A stretch of DNA of 64,000 bases from Parendozoicomonas haliclonae (GCF_900174585.1 NZ_FWPT01000003.1:124001-188000); one strand, 5' to 3'. Shown: positions 26,086 through 34,836, counted from the stretch's first letter. Numbers and translations: made by a program. The notes: generated from the letters alone by a model not told the origin.

Positions 26086-27051
26086 ATGGCACTGATTACC
26101 CGGCTTCTGGATGCCAGCGATTTCCACCAGATTCCGTTGCACACCTGGCAGGCGGCTGCCCCAAAAGCCACTGTACTGATTCTTCATGGCATGGCTGAGC
26201 ATGGATTGCGATACGGACGTCTGGCAGAGACGTTGAACCAGCACGGATACAATGTTGCAGCCATTGATCATCGCGGCCATGGTCAGAGTGTTCATAATCT
26301 TGCCGGGATATTTTCCACCGAGAGAGGCTGGGAGCGGGTGCTGGATGATGTCAGCTGCGCCTATGAGCACCTCCATGAGAACCAGCCGGAGCTGCCGGTA
26401 TTTATTCTTGGCCACAGCATGGGCAGCTTTATTACCCAAAGCTGGCTGATGCAGCAGGAACGAAAGCTGGCCGGTGTCGTACTTTCCGGCTCTACCTATA
26501 ACAATCGGATCCTGCTGCAGCTCGGCCGCATGGTCACCCGCATGGAAAGTCTGCGCCTGGGTGCAGATAAAACCAGCCGACTGGTTGACCTGCTCACCTT
26601 TGGCTCGTATAACAACGGCTTTAAACCGGCCCGAACCCCATTCGACTGGTTGTCTGCCGATACTGCCGAAGTGGATGCCTATATTGCTGATCCACTCTGC
26701 GGTTTCCAGTGCACCAACAGTCTCTGGCTGGATCTGTTTCAAGGCCTGCTCTCCATCACCTCACTGCCTGCCCTGCAAAAGCTCGATTCTCGTCTACCTT
26801 TTTACATCTTTGGTGGCGACAGGGATCCTGTCGGGCAGAACGGCAAAGGCCTGCGCAAACTGGCCCATAGGCTTACCGAAGCGGGCGTGGAGCATGTGGA
26901 TCTGAAGGTCTGGCCGGGTGGGCGCCACGAAATGCTCAACGAGAGCAACCGGGACGATGTGACCCACCAGCTGGTGCAATGGCTGGACAGACACATTCCG
27001 CAAACAATACTCACAAACCGTGAACAACAATCCACTCTCGACGGGGTATAG
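26086..27051 (+). CDS. Lysophospholipase/monoacylglycerol lipase-like alpha/beta hydrolase
   Basis: 321 residues with no signal peptide. Nucleophile elbow GHSMGS near residue 110, oxyanion region LILHGMAEHGLRY near 32, catalytic Asp in GGDRDPV near 247, and His in GGRHEMLNE near 280. This is the Hydrolase_4/PldB-like family acting on lysophospholipids or monoglycerides. GGAGG precedes the start. Orthologous position to PA3301, next to fadD and a MaoC protein, suggesting membrane-lipid turnover feeding FadD. Confidence 0.88.
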   Translation: MALITRLLDASDFHQIPLHTWQAAAPKATVLILHGMAEHGLRYGRLAETLNQHGYNVAAIDHRGHGQSVHNLAGIFSTERGWERVLDDVSCAYEHLHENQPELPVFILGHSMGSFITQSWLMQQERKLAGVVLSGSTYNNRILLQLGRMVTRMESLRLGADKTSRLVDLLTFGSYNNGFKPARTPFDWLSADTAEVDAYIADPLCGFQCTNSLWLDLFQGLLSITSLPALQKLDSRLPFYIFGGDRDPVGQNGKGLRKLAHRLTEAGVEHVDLKVWPGGRHEMLNESNRDDVTHQLVQWLDRHIPQTILTNREQQSTLDGV

Positions 27052-27158
27052 TAGCTAGCCTCGCAAGCACGCCGGTGCGAGTCAGAGTGAATTGTTTTCA
27101 CCTGCAGCACCGGACAAAGGACGACGCGTGCTGCATCATTGTCTGAGAGGAAGACCGA

Positions 27159-27635
27159 GTGACAACACTGGCTAACGTGCCCTATGAACAACTGCAGGTG
27201 GGCGACACAGCAACCTATGAACGCACCCTGACTGAACGTGACCTGATCCTGTTTGCCACCGTATCCGGTGACCACAACCCGATCCACCTTGATGATGAGT
27301 TTGCCAGTACCACCCAGTTTGGCGAGCGTATTGCCCATGGCATGTGGACCGGCTCCCTGATCTCAGCAGCCCTGGCTATGAAACTGCCGGGACCTGGCGG
27401 TGTCTACCGCAGTCAGGAACTGAAGTTCCTGCAGCCGGTCAAGCTGAACGACACCGTAACAGTACAGCTGGAAGTGCTGGAAAAGAATGACCGCACCAAA
27501 AGCGCCATCATCGCCACCAATGTCGTCAATCAGGACGGCAAGTTTGTCGCCAAGGGCAAAGCAACTGTAATGCCTGCGGTTGAACAGGTCGAAATCAATG
27601 CCGGCAAGCTGCCGGACGTAGTCATTAGTAACTGA
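27159..27635 (+). CDS. MaoC-like (R)-specific enoyl-CoA hydratase
   Basis: 158 residues from a GTG start at 27159 with AGAGGAAG upstream. Hot-dog fold with the hydratase-2 motif: FATVSGDHNPIHLDDEFA (catalytic Asp and His) followed by RIAHGMWTGSLISA. Such enzymes convert trans-2-enoyl-CoA to (R)-3-hydroxyacyl-CoA, linking beta-oxidation to polyhydroxyalkanoate or fatty-acid synthesis. Same position as PA3302. With FadD and the KASIII-like enzyme it completes a fatty-acid salvage neighbourhood. Its exact substrate cannot be read from sequence. Confidence 0.85.
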   Translation: MTTLANVPYEQLQVGDTATYERTLTERDLILFATVSGDHNPIHLDDEFASTTQFGERIAHGMWTGSLISAALAMKLPGPGGVYRSQELKFLQPVKLNDTVTVQLEVLEKNDRTKSAIIATNVVNQDGKFVAKGKATVMPAVEQVEINAGKLPDVVISN

Positions 27636-27776
27636 TCAGCTACAACTGATCAACAGCCCCCTCCTTTACGACGGCTGTCGGCCTTTAACCAATCGGCAGC
27701 CGTCGCATTCCCCAAAATGGATATTTCCTCCCCTCAGGACTAATTTTGTCAGGTCACTTTGTGGAGGATATGACTT

Positions 27777-28223
27777 ATGCGCCCTATCTGGGTTCTGGTC
27801 GCTGACAATAGCAAAGCCAGCATGTATGACTTCCAGCCCCACCAGCACCAGTTGCATCTGCTTGATTCAATCAACCATCAGGAAGGCCGATGGCACAATG
27901 GTGACTTTATCTCCGATAAAAATGGCAACCATACCAGCATGCACAGTTATCGCGGTATCCATAATGCCGGCCTGGGAGATACCGACAAATCCCCAAAAGG
28001 CGTGGAAAGCGAGCGCTTTACCAAGATGATTGCATCCGCCATCAACCATGCTTACGAGAATCACAACTTTGAGGCTCTGCAGGTTTGTGCACCACCCCGG
28101 TTTATGGGCGAGCTGATGCCTCATCTAAAAAAGGACATTCCTGTCCACAAGGTCACCAAGGATCTGGTCGCAGCCGATGCCGAACATATTATGAGTCACC
28201 TGACGCCTTTCCCGATCACCTGA
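27777..28223 (+). CDS. baeRF-family 'host attachment' protein
   Basis: 148 residues; recognised as the family annotated 'protein required for attachment to host cells', now placed with archaeal/eukaryotic release-factor-like domains (baeRF family 12). Typical start WVLVADNSKASMYDF and end VTKDLVAADAEHIMSHL. No signal peptide, so a cytosolic protein despite the name, which derives from an Agrobacterium phenotype. GTGGAGGA site before the ATG. It is monocistronic and converges on trxC. The function is unsettled; a ribosome or translation-stress role is plausible. Confidence 0.8.
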   Translation: MRPIWVLVADNSKASMYDFQPHQHQLHLLDSINHQEGRWHNGDFISDKNGNHTSMHSYRGIHNAGLGDTDKSPKGVESERFTKMIASAINHAYENHNFEALQVCAPPRFMGELMPHLKKDIPVHKVTKDLVAADAEHIMSHLTPFPIT

Positions 28224-28249
28224 CAGACGCCTGACAAGACATCATCAAT

Positions 28250-28272
28250 GATCTGGCCGGCTCGGCCAGATC
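28250..28272. terminator. Hairpin between convergent genes
   Basis: Perfect GATCTGGCC/GGCCAGATC stem with a 5-base loop between the baeRF-family gene and trxC. No T-run on either side, so termination by it is uncertain. Confidence 0.45.
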
Positions 28273-28285
28273 GCTGTCATCCAAA

Positions 28286-28717
28286 TCACACCGCTGGCAG
28301 ATTATTGTCCAGCCATTGGCTGAACTGCTGAGCAGGCAGTGCACCGCTTAAACGCTCCACTTCCTTCCCTTTGTGCATCACCATCAGAGTTGGAATCGAA
28401 CGAATCGCAAAACGTCCGGCGGTCTGGGGATTGTTTTCCGTATCCACCTTGATAAACAGTGCCCGGCTGGCAAAAGTCTTGGCGACATCATGGAAGACTG
28501 GCGCGAAGTTCTGGCAGGGACCACACCAGCTGGCCCAGAAATCAATCACGATCGGCAGTTCACTCTTTTCCACAAACCGCGCAAAGCTGGCATCGGAAAC
28601 CGGGATTGGTTCTCCGGGCAGAAGCGGCTTATGACATTTGCCGCATAACGGGTTATCAGACAGCTTCTCATCCGGCACACGATTCAGTGCCTGACAGGAC
28701 GGACATACCAACTGCAT
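28286..28717 (-). CDS. trxC: Thioredoxin 2 (zinc-binding)
   Basis: 143 residues from the ATG at 28717 (GGTGAGGAG site); an upstream GTG-type start would precede the zinc motif by six residues. The N-terminal zinc ribbon has two CxxC pairs (CPSC at ~5, CGKC at ~26), then a thioredoxin domain with active site WCGPC near residue 67 and RSIPTLM (cis-Pro). TrxC reduces disulfides in the cytosol, often under oxidative stress. It lies divergent to the pxpA gene. Confidence 0.94.
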   Translation of the reverse strand: MQLVCPSCQALNRVPDEKLSDNPLCGKCHKPLLPGEPIPVSDASFARFVEKSELPIVIDFWASWCGPCQNFAPVFHDVAKTFASRALFIKVDTENNPQTAGRFAIRSIPTLMVMHKGKEVERLSGALPAQQFSQWLDNNLPAV

Positions 28718-28841
28718 TATCGACTCCTCACCCACTTGGCTTTTTACAGGCTCATACTATGCGACAGATAGTATTTGAAAAAACCTCGGTTTCTCAATTA
28801 CATTGCCCAATAAGCACAAAACCAACAAGAGCAGGATAGCC

Positions 28842-29576
28842 ATGCAATTTAATTGCGATATGGGAGAGAGTTTCGGGCCATGGGTGATGGGCAACGATGA
28901 AGCCGTTATGCCTCATATCGATATGGCCAATATTGCCTGCGGCTTCCATGCCTCCGATCCGGTCCATATGCACCGAACCATTGCCCTGGCCAGCCAGCAC
29001 CTTGTCCGTATTGGTGCTCACCCCGGCTACCCTGACCTGCAGGGCTTTGGGCGCCGGGCGATGGCGCTGTCACGGGAAGAGCTGTTTACCAGCCTGCTGT
29101 ATCAGATGGGTGCTCTTGATGCGCTCTGCAAAGCCCAGGGCACATCCGTCTCTTATATGAAGCCCCACGGCGCACTCTATAACCAGATGATGCAGGATGA
29201 CGCCATTCTGGATACTGTGCTGGCTTCCGCTGCCGCGTTTAAACCCCACTGCTCAGTGGTTGTTATGGCCGGGGTTAATGATGACAAATGCCGGCAACTG
29301 GCCAAACAGCATGGCGGTGTCCCTTTACTGTTTGAAGCCTTTTGCGACCGGCTTTATAACGACGATGGCACACTGGTTTCCCGCACTCATCCCGATGCCG
29401 TTCACGGCTCTATTGAACAAGTCATTAATCAGGTTCGCGGCATAGTCAAACACCAGACCGTAACAACCATCAGCGGAAAACAGCGTCCACTTAAAGCCGA
29501 CACCATCTGCCTGCATGGCGATAACACGCACCTGCTGCAGGAAATTGCCCGCATCAAGGACTGTTTGAAGCCATGA
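28842..29576 (+). CDS. pxpA: 5-oxoprolinase subunit A (LamB/YcsF family)
   Basis: 244 residues from the ATG at 28842 (MQFNCDMGESFG), with an AGGA site. Family motifs: NCDMGESFG, IACGFHASDP, RIGAHPGYPD and MKPHGALYN. With PxpB and PxpC it forms the ATP-dependent prokaryotic 5-oxoprolinase that opens pyroglutamate to glutamate. It overlaps pxpB by four bases (ATGA), so subunits are made together. The order A-B-C is standard. Confidence 0.93.
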   Translation: MQFNCDMGESFGPWVMGNDEAVMPHIDMANIACGFHASDPVHMHRTIALASQHLVRIGAHPGYPDLQGFGRRAMALSREELFTSLLYQMGALDALCKAQGTSVSYMKPHGALYNQMMQDDAILDTVLASAAAFKPHCSVVVMAGVNDDKCRQLAKQHGGVPLLFEAFCDRLYNDDGTLVSRTHPDAVHGSIEQVINQVRGIVKHQTVTTISGKQRPLKADTICLHGDNTHLLQEIARIKDCLKP

Positions 29577-30256
29577 TCAGCATCCAGCCCGTCAGTGAAT
29601 CCTCACTGCTGATTTCCGTGGCTGACACTATCAGCCCTGAAGCCTCTGACCAGATTTCAGCGATAACACATTTTTTGCAGGAGCAGTATGCAGAGCTGAT
29701 CATTGACCTGATTCCATCGTATACAACCATTCTGGTCAGCTACCGGCTAACTCACCCTGAAGCAGAGAGTTTTATCAGCCAATTCCAGACCCAACTGCCA
29801 ACCATCGCAACGCGAACGCGCAACAACAGTCAGACTATCCGCGAGATTCCGGCCTACTTCGGCCAGGAGGTTGGCTGGGATCTGGAAGACCTTTGCCAGC
29901 ACGCACAACTCTCCCGGGATGAAGTGCTCAACCTTTTCTGCTCAACAGTGTATCGGGTCTATGCCATAGGCTTCAGCCCCGGCTTTGCCTATATGGGCAG
30001 CATTCCCGAGGCACTGAAAATGCCTCGACTGGAAACACCACGGGCCAGAGTCCCGAAAAGCAGCGTTGCTATTGCCGACCGCCAGACAGCGATCTACCCG
30101 GACAACTCACCCGGCGGCTGGCGTATTCTGGGGCGCACTCCCTTCAGTCTTCTGCCATCAGACGACAATGCACTCACACTAACTGTCGGCGAACAGGTTC
30201 GCTTTACGCCCATCACACAACAGGAATTTATCCAGCTCGGGGGATCCCTGACATGA
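29573..30256 (+). CDS. pxpB: 5-oxoprolinase subunit B (KipI-like)
   Basis: 227 residues, cyclophilin-like KipI domain: YRVYAIGFSPGFAYMG and the C-terminal SPGGWRILGRTP are characteristic. It forms the PxpBC heteromer that phosphorylates 5-oxoproline using ATP. It overlaps both neighbours by four bases. No alteration of family motifs was noticed. Confidence 0.93.
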   Translation: MISIQPVSESSLLISVADTISPEASDQISAITHFLQEQYAELIIDLIPSYTTILVSYRLTHPEAESFISQFQTQLPTIATRTRNNSQTIREIPAYFGQEVGWDLEDLCQHAQLSRDEVLNLFCSTVYRVYAIGFSPGFAYMGSIPEALKMPRLETPRARVPKSSVAIADRQTAIYPDNSPGGWRILGRTPFSLLPSDDNALTLTVGEQVRFTPITQQEFIQLGGSLT

Positions 30257-31188
30257 GTTTTACCGTCATCGATCCGGGCATGCTGACCCTGCTGCAGGAC
30301 TATGGTCGCTTTGGTCACCAAAGCTCTGGTTATACCCAAGGCGGCCCCATGGATGAACACGCCTTTCTATGGGCAAACCGCTTGTTGCATAACCCAATTA
30401 ATACACCCCAGCTGGAAATCACCATCGGGCAGCTGGTGCTGGAAGCTACCAGCCCAACGATCATTGCCCTGACCGGGGCGGATATGCAGGCCAAAATCAA
30501 CGACACCCCTATTCCCTGCTGGCAGACTGCCGAGCTGAAGACTGGTGATCGACTGTCGTTTGGTTTTGCACGTGATGGCCTGCGTACCTATCTGGCAGTC
30601 AAGGGTGGGTTTCAGATCACACCCGTTTTGGATAGCGTGGCCACAGTATGCAGGGAGAAAATTGGTGGCCTGACTCAGGCCGGTAGCCGGATTAAAGCCG
30701 GAGACTCCCTGCCATACACCTCCTATCAGCGAAACAAACAAAAGCCGCAGCGGCAGGTGCCGGCAAAGTACCAGCCGGATTACAGTGCGCCTCTGGAGCT
30801 TCGGGTGATTGAAGGTTATCAGCGTGATCTGTTTCCTGAGTCCGCTGTTGAACAGTTTTATAACAGCGCGTACACCATCAGTCAGAACAGTGATCGTATG
30901 GGTTTTCGTCTGGAAGGCCCGGCATTACAAGGTGGGCCGGATGGTGTGGTCTCCGAAGGCATCGCCTATGGTGCCATCCAGATCCCCAGTGACGGTCAGC
31001 CTATTATTCTGATGAAAGATCGCCAGACCATCGGCGGCTATCCCAAACTGGGCTGTATCGCAGCAATGGATGCCTTTCGGTTATCTCAGTGCCGCCCCGG
31101 TACCGCGGTGACATTTATCAAAGGCGATATCGATACCATCCGGCAGGAGCGTCTGGCCATGCTGCAGTTTTTTGGAATCAATCACTAA
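30253..31188 (+). CDS. pxpC: 5-oxoprolinase subunit C (KipA-like)
   Basis: 311 residues, biotin-dependent-carboxylase-like fold: LTLLQDYGRFGHQSSGYTQGG near the start, SDRMGFRLEGPALQ, EGIAYGAIQIPSDGQPI and DRQTIGGYPKLG. Pairs with PxpB. Last gene of the pxpABC operon; the hutZ gene follows after 79 bases with its own Fur-like control site, so the operon probably ends here although no terminator is visible. Confidence 0.93.
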   Translation: MSFTVIDPGMLTLLQDYGRFGHQSSGYTQGGPMDEHAFLWANRLLHNPINTPQLEITIGQLVLEATSPTIIALTGADMQAKINDTPIPCWQTAELKTGDRLSFGFARDGLRTYLAVKGGFQITPVLDSVATVCREKIGGLTQAGSRIKAGDSLPYTSYQRNKQKPQRQVPAKYQPDYSAPLELRVIEGYQRDLFPESAVEQFYNSAYTISQNSDRMGFRLEGPALQGGPDGVVSEGIAYGAIQIPSDGQPIILMKDRQTIGGYPKLGCIAAMDAFRLSQCRPGTAVTFIKGDIDTIRQERLAMLQFFGINH

Positions 31189-31223
31189 CGCGAGCCAAGT
31201 TGATAATGGTATATTTCCCTAGA

Positions 31224-31244
31224 AAATGATTTTTATTCTCATTT
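31224..31244. promoter_or_regulatory. Fur-type iron box upstream of hutZ
   Basis: The minus-strand reading contains TGAGAATAAAAATCA, eleven of fourteen defined bases of the 7-1-7 Fur core (TGATAAT-N-ATTATCA), extended on both sides by AAA/TTT. It sits 24 bases before the hutZ start, overlapping the likely promoter. Repression by Fur-iron is inferred. Confidence 0.65.
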
Positions 31245-31267
31245 AAAGGCATTACCGAAAGAATAAT

Positions 31268-31792
31268 ATGGCTAAAGACGTATCAATTATTGAAGGTGAA
31301 GCACTGGCAGCGATTGAGAAAGGCTGCCATGCACTGATTAACAGTCATATGACCCTGATGCTGTCCACCCTTTCTGAGGATGGTCATCCGGATATCAGCT
31401 ACACCCCTTACCTGCGCGATGAAGACGGCACCTTTTATGTTTTTATCAGCGAACTGGCCCACCACACTCCGAACTTGATTGCCAATCCGGTGTGCTCTGT
31501 GCTGTTTGCTGCTTCCGAGTCCGACACCAAGAATATGTTTGCCCGCGAGCGTGCGTTTTTCCGCTGCTCCTCCAAGGAAATCCCTCGCGGTACAGAAGCC
31601 TGCGATACCATGCTGGATAGAATGACAGAGCGATTTGGCAATACTGTTGAACTGCTGCGCCAGCTGAACGATTTCCACCTGTTTGCTCTGAAGCCTTTGA
31701 ACGGTCAGTACACCGTTGGCTTTGGCAAGGCCTTCTCCATCGCTGCGGATGGTACCTTTGCCCATATCGTTATTGATAAGAAAGCAAAGTAA
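31268..31792 (+). CDS. hutZ: HutZ/HugZ-type heme-utilisation protein
   Basis: 174 residues, FMN-binding split-barrel fold (pyridoxamine-phosphate-oxidase-like). The central SNPxCSVLFAASESDTKNMFARERA stretch and C-terminal GQYTVGFGKAFSI loop are those of HutZ/HugZ heme oxygenases or heme-storage proteins, not of PNPOx proper. Family length is ~175. The Fur-type box just upstream supports iron-regulated heme use. The companions hutW and hutX are not adjacent. Confidence 0.82.
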   Translation: MAKDVSIIEGEALAAIEKGCHALINSHMTLMLSTLSEDGHPDISYTPYLRDEDGTFYVFISELAHHTPNLIANPVCSVLFAASESDTKNMFARERAFFRCSSKEIPRGTEACDTMLDRMTERFGNTVELLRQLNDFHLFALKPLNGQYTVGFGKAFSIAADGTFAHIVIDKKAK

Positions 31793-31801
31793 GCTGCACA
31801 A

Positions 31802-31825
31802 GGGTCAGCGCAGGCTGACCCCTTT
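31802..31825. terminator. Terminator between convergent hutZ and nuclease genes
   Basis: GGGTCAGC/GCTGACCC stem with a GCAG loop, followed on the plus strand by CTTTCTTCTC. Ten bases past the hutZ stop. Confidence 0.65.
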
Positions 31826-31831
31826 CTTCTC

Positions 31832-32755
31832 TCAATATGTCTGCACACCATGCTTTAACAGCATCCGTGGTAAGACATCATCCAGGTTTTTCACATCGTC
31901 ATCGTTCAGTTCAATCAGCTTGAACCCGTACTTTTTATAAAGCGCGAGCTTCTGCTTTTTCCGCTCCAGGTAGCGGGCATCATTCTCATAGCCCCAATAT
32001 TCGATATATACCTTGCCGGTCGGGATATAGAAGTCACAATACATCTCTTCCTCGATGGGAAGTTTACGCTCGTAGGCATGAACGATTTCGGCCATATAAA
32101 GCCAGTTATCAATCAGCATCTCGGCTTTGGAACGCACCATATGGCCATCGGTGGTACGGAGAGTGGCGGGGAATTGATCCCGAAAGCTCTGGGTTTCCGA
32201 TGAGGCATCATCCAGACCAATCGCCTGGGACAGGTCGCCATGCACTTCTTTCAGGGAGAGCACCAGAGCCTTGTTACCAAGAATATCTTCCGGCCAGCAC
32301 ACGAAGGGAACACCTGTACGATAATCTTCCCGCTGCAGACCACCTAAAGCCTTCCCTTGGGGAGTCACATGCCAGCCCTTCAGAGCTTTATCAACCCAGC
32401 CCAGTTCGGAAAAGATGGCGTTCACCTTCTGGGCAGACAGTTCAAGCCGCTGCCCAATCGCACTGGAGGTAAGAGGTTTGCTACTCGTATCGGCTCTGGA
32501 AGAACTGTTAGAAGAGCTGCCGGAATCATCCATCACCAGCACATCAGGCCAGCAGATATAAGTTCCGTACTTGGGATGAGTGGTGTATTCGCCGCCTTTG
32601 CTCTTGCCGCTTTCGGTCAGGCTCCAGCTGTTATCCGCCCGGGTAATCCAGCCGGCACTTTCCATTTTCTGGAACAGTTCCTTTCCGGTCAGCCCCAGCT
32701 TTTTAGCCAGTGCACTGGTGGAGATTTTCTTGGCAGCGACAGTGTCCATTTGCAT
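31832..32755 (-). CDS. Predicted PD-(D/E)XK-type nuclease with duplicated winged-helix-like modules
   Basis: 307 residues. Two N-terminal repeats each end in a CWP motif: residues ~12-74 (GWITRADNSW...GKSKGGEY...YICWPDVL) and ~96-159 (GWVDKALKGW...GKALGGLQ...FVCWPEDIL). Each begins with a helical segment resembling a small DNA-binding module (ALAKKLGLTGKELFQKM; AIGQRLELSAQKVNAIF). The C-terminal part (~205-300) looks like a Vsr/DUF559-type restriction-fold nuclease: RSKAE (E212), YCDFYIP (D241), VYIEYWG (E252), then basic helix ERKKQKLALYKKYGFKLIEL. No methylase or mobile gene is next to it. The nuclease call rests on motif spacing only. Confidence 0.65.
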   Translation of the reverse strand: MQMDTVAAKKISTSALAKKLGLTGKELFQKMESAGWITRADNSWSLTESGKSKGGEYTTHPKYGTYICWPDVLVMDDSGSSSNSSSRADTSSKPLTSSAIGQRLELSAQKVNAIFSELGWVDKALKGWHVTPQGKALGGLQREDYRTGVPFVCWPEDILGNKALVLSLKEVHGDLSQAIGLDDASSETQSFRDQFPATLRTTDGHMVRSKAEMLIDNWLYMAEIVHAYERKLPIEEEMYCDFYIPTGKVYIEYWGYENDARYLERKKQKLALYKKYGFKLIELNDDDVKNLDDVLPRMLLKHGVQTY

Positions 32756-32810
32756 AGCCTTTGTGGGTGTTCCACGATGTTGCCATGCTGCCGGAAGAAA
32801 TCAAATCCAT

Positions 32811-32842
32811 AAAAAAAGGCAACACCTTGCGGTATTGCCTTT
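32811..32842 (-). terminator. Terminator of the cold-shock gene
   Basis: Minus strand: AAAGGCAATACC/GGTGTTGCCTTT stem (one G-T pair), loop GCAA, then seven T. About 45 bases past the csp stop. Confidence 0.85.
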
Positions 32843-32884
32843 GCATTCACTTATCGTGAATTCACTCTTTACAGAGGAGAGTCC

Positions 32885-33094
32885 TTACAGAGGACGGATC
32901 TCTTCTGCCTGAGGACCTTTCTGACCCTGAGTGATTTTGAATTCAACGCGCTGACCTTCGGTCAGGGTGCGGAAGCCGTCACCAACGATCTGACGGAAGT
33001 GAGCGAAAACGTCTGGACCGCCATTTTCCTGGGCGATGAAACCAAAACCTTTCTCGTCATTGAACCACTTAACAGTACCGGTAGTAGTAGACAT
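32885..33094 (-). CDS. CspA-family cold-shock protein
   Basis: 69 residues, a single OB-fold cold-shock domain with RNP1 KGFGFI and RNP2-like DVFAHF (most family members have VFVHF). Binds single-stranded RNA/DNA and loosens mRNA structure. A 304-base gap upstream leaves room for the long 5' leader typical of cold-inducible csp genes. Monocistronic with a strong terminator. Confidence 0.93.
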   Translation of the reverse strand: MSTTTGTVKWFNDEKGFGFIAQENGGPDVFAHFRQIVGDGFRTLTEGQRVEFKITQGQKGPQAEEIRPL

Positions 33095-33398
33095 GATGTC
33101 ATCCTATCTTTCAAAAATAATAATGGTGCCTTGCAGGCAAGGCGGTTGAGCAAAAAGAGACGCTTATTATTTATGAAGAACAGGACGAGCTATTACACCC
33201 GACACAGTGAATCTTTGCATAAATTTCAAACACACTTTTAACGTGCCGCCACTATAAAGGCTCGCCCAATGCAAGCCATAGGTAGTTTACCCAGACTTTG
33301 TGACGATTTCTCTACCGAAACATAAAAAAACTCACTATCTGCCCTCTTATTCCGTCTGAACCTGCCGGGAACGGCGATTTCATACAGAATTATGCAGA
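33095..33398. other. Long leader/promoter region of the cold-shock gene
   Basis: 304 bases with no gene. Read on the minus strand, a TATAGT-like -10 lies near 33250, giving a leader of about 150 bases before the csp ATG. The leader is AT-rich with a small hairpin (GCCTTGC/GCAAGGC, about 33127-33141). Likely a cold-shock mRNA leader, by analogy only. The part toward 33398 holds the guaD 3' flank with no clear terminator. Confidence 0.45.
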
Positions 33399-34775
33399 TT
33401 ATCCCGCAGTTTTTTTATCAATCACCTGCCGCCCCTGAACCCAAACCCTGGTTACATTATGGCGGGATGTGGTTGAGATAATTTTCTCCAGGATATCCGC
33501 CGGCGAGTCCATACCCGGCCAGATAGTCAGATCACAGTCTGGTACAGCTGCGTCTACAACCACCGCATCAAAACCAAAGCCTGCTTTGAACAGACCGATA
33601 TTCTGATCCAGTGACTGACCACCGCCAGCCGTTGCCATCCAGAACGATTCCACCAGCGAGATACGGGTATTGGATTCACCACGCTCCCCTGCTGGGCGAT
33701 GGGTTGATGTGCCCTCTTCCCGCACCCGGGAATGGGTCACGGCATCAAAACAGGAACGCAGCATCGACGGCGTGACACTGGCGGCAACATCACTGCCAAG
33801 ACCGCAATGCACCCCTTGATCCAGCAACTCGCGGGTGGTCATCGCGGCATTGGCAAAGCACATGTTCGACAACGGGCAGTGGGCTATACCGGCACCACGA
33901 TCCTTGATGATCAGAATGTCCTGATTGGTCAGGAAGATAGAATGGGCCAGCAGCGTTTTACGACCCAGCAGACCGGTACGCTCATAAACACTGATATCGG
34001 TTTCGCCATACTTCTGCTGACTGTAGTCCCGAGCCCAGTCGCTTTCTGAACAGTGAGTCTGCACATAGCAATCATTGGCCGTGGCAAACTGCCCCAGCTC
34101 TTTCAGCAGACCTTCGGTACAGCTGGGAATAAAACGTGGCGTCACCACCGAAGACACCAGCCCTTGATTGCCCTTCATCCCGGCAACAGCGTGATTAAAA
34201 GTCTCTGTTTCATACAGGCTCTGCTGGGCACTCTGGCGGTAGTAGTCCGGGCACTGATCCGGATCATCCATACATACCTTGCCGACAAACGCTCTCTGGC
34301 CTTTATCCAGACAGGTTTCCGCCAATACTAAAGAAGGCTCCAGATGCAGGCTGGAGAAGTAAACTGCGCTCGTCGTGCCGCTGCTGAGGGTCGATTGCAC
34401 CAGATCCCCGTATACCTGGCGGGCAAACTCGAGATCCTGATACTTGGCCTCCAGCGGAAAGGTGTAATTTGAGAGCCAGTCGTACAGCGGCAGATCAAGA
34501 CCTTTGCCCATCTGTGGCCATTGCGGGGCATGATTATGAAGGTCAATCAGCCCGGGGATAAGATACTGACTGGCCGTCAGTCGCTGCAAACGCCCCTGAC
34601 CTTCAAGAGCCTGAACAATTCCGGATGACTGATATTCCTCCGGACGGAGTACAGCCTGAATGCGGCCTGCCGTATCCACGGTAATCAGGGCATTTTCCAG
34701 ATACTCAAACTCACCCATCACCGGGCAGTGAAAGGCATTGCCCAGAATGCCAAAAACAATCTCACTGTGATCCAT
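33399..34775 (-). CDS. guaD: Guanine deaminase
   Basis: 458-residue amidohydrolase. Metal-binding HNHAPQWPQMGKGLD near residue 80 and PLYDWL are guanine-deaminase specific. Further ligands lie in VQTHCSES, LLAHSIF and GLGSDVAAS (Asp). Converts guanine to xanthine. First salvage step of a purine cluster with deoD and nupC on the same strand; a terminator at 34801-34836 separates it from deoD, so it has its own promoter. No signal peptide. Confidence 0.9.
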   Translation of the reverse strand: MDHSEIVFGILGNAFHCPVMGEFEYLENALITVDTAGRIQAVLRPEEYQSSGIVQALEGQGRLQRLTASQYLIPGLIDLHNHAPQWPQMGKGLDLPLYDWLSNYTFPLEAKYQDLEFARQVYGDLVQSTLSSGTTSAVYFSSLHLEPSLVLAETCLDKGQRAFVGKVCMDDPDQCPDYYRQSAQQSLYETETFNHAVAGMKGNQGLVSSVVTPRFIPSCTEGLLKELGQFATANDCYVQTHCSESDWARDYSQQKYGETDISVYERTGLLGRKTLLAHSIFLTNQDILIIKDRGAGIAHCPLSNMCFANAAMTTRELLDQGVHCGLGSDVAASVTPSMLRSCFDAVTHSRVREEGTSTHRPAGERGESNTRISLVESFWMATAGGGQSLDQNIGLFKAGFGFDAVVVDAAVPDCDLTIWPGMDSPADILEKIISTTSRHNVTRVWVQGRQVIDKKTAG

Positions 34776-34800
34776 GACTTAACCTGTATTCTTTTCACAT

Positions 34801-34836
34801 AAAAAAATGAGCGTGCTCCCATTGGGATGCACGCTC
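34801..34836 (-). terminator. Terminator of deoD
   Basis: GAGCGTGC/GCACGCTC stem around a 12-base loop, followed on the minus strand by A then seven T. About 27 bases past the deoD stop. Confidence 0.85.

Noticed and set aside
27669-27705. Hairpin CGACGGCTG/CAGCCGTCG after the MaoC gene as a terminator
   Set aside because: Good stem but no T-run on the plus strand; evidence is insufficient to call it.
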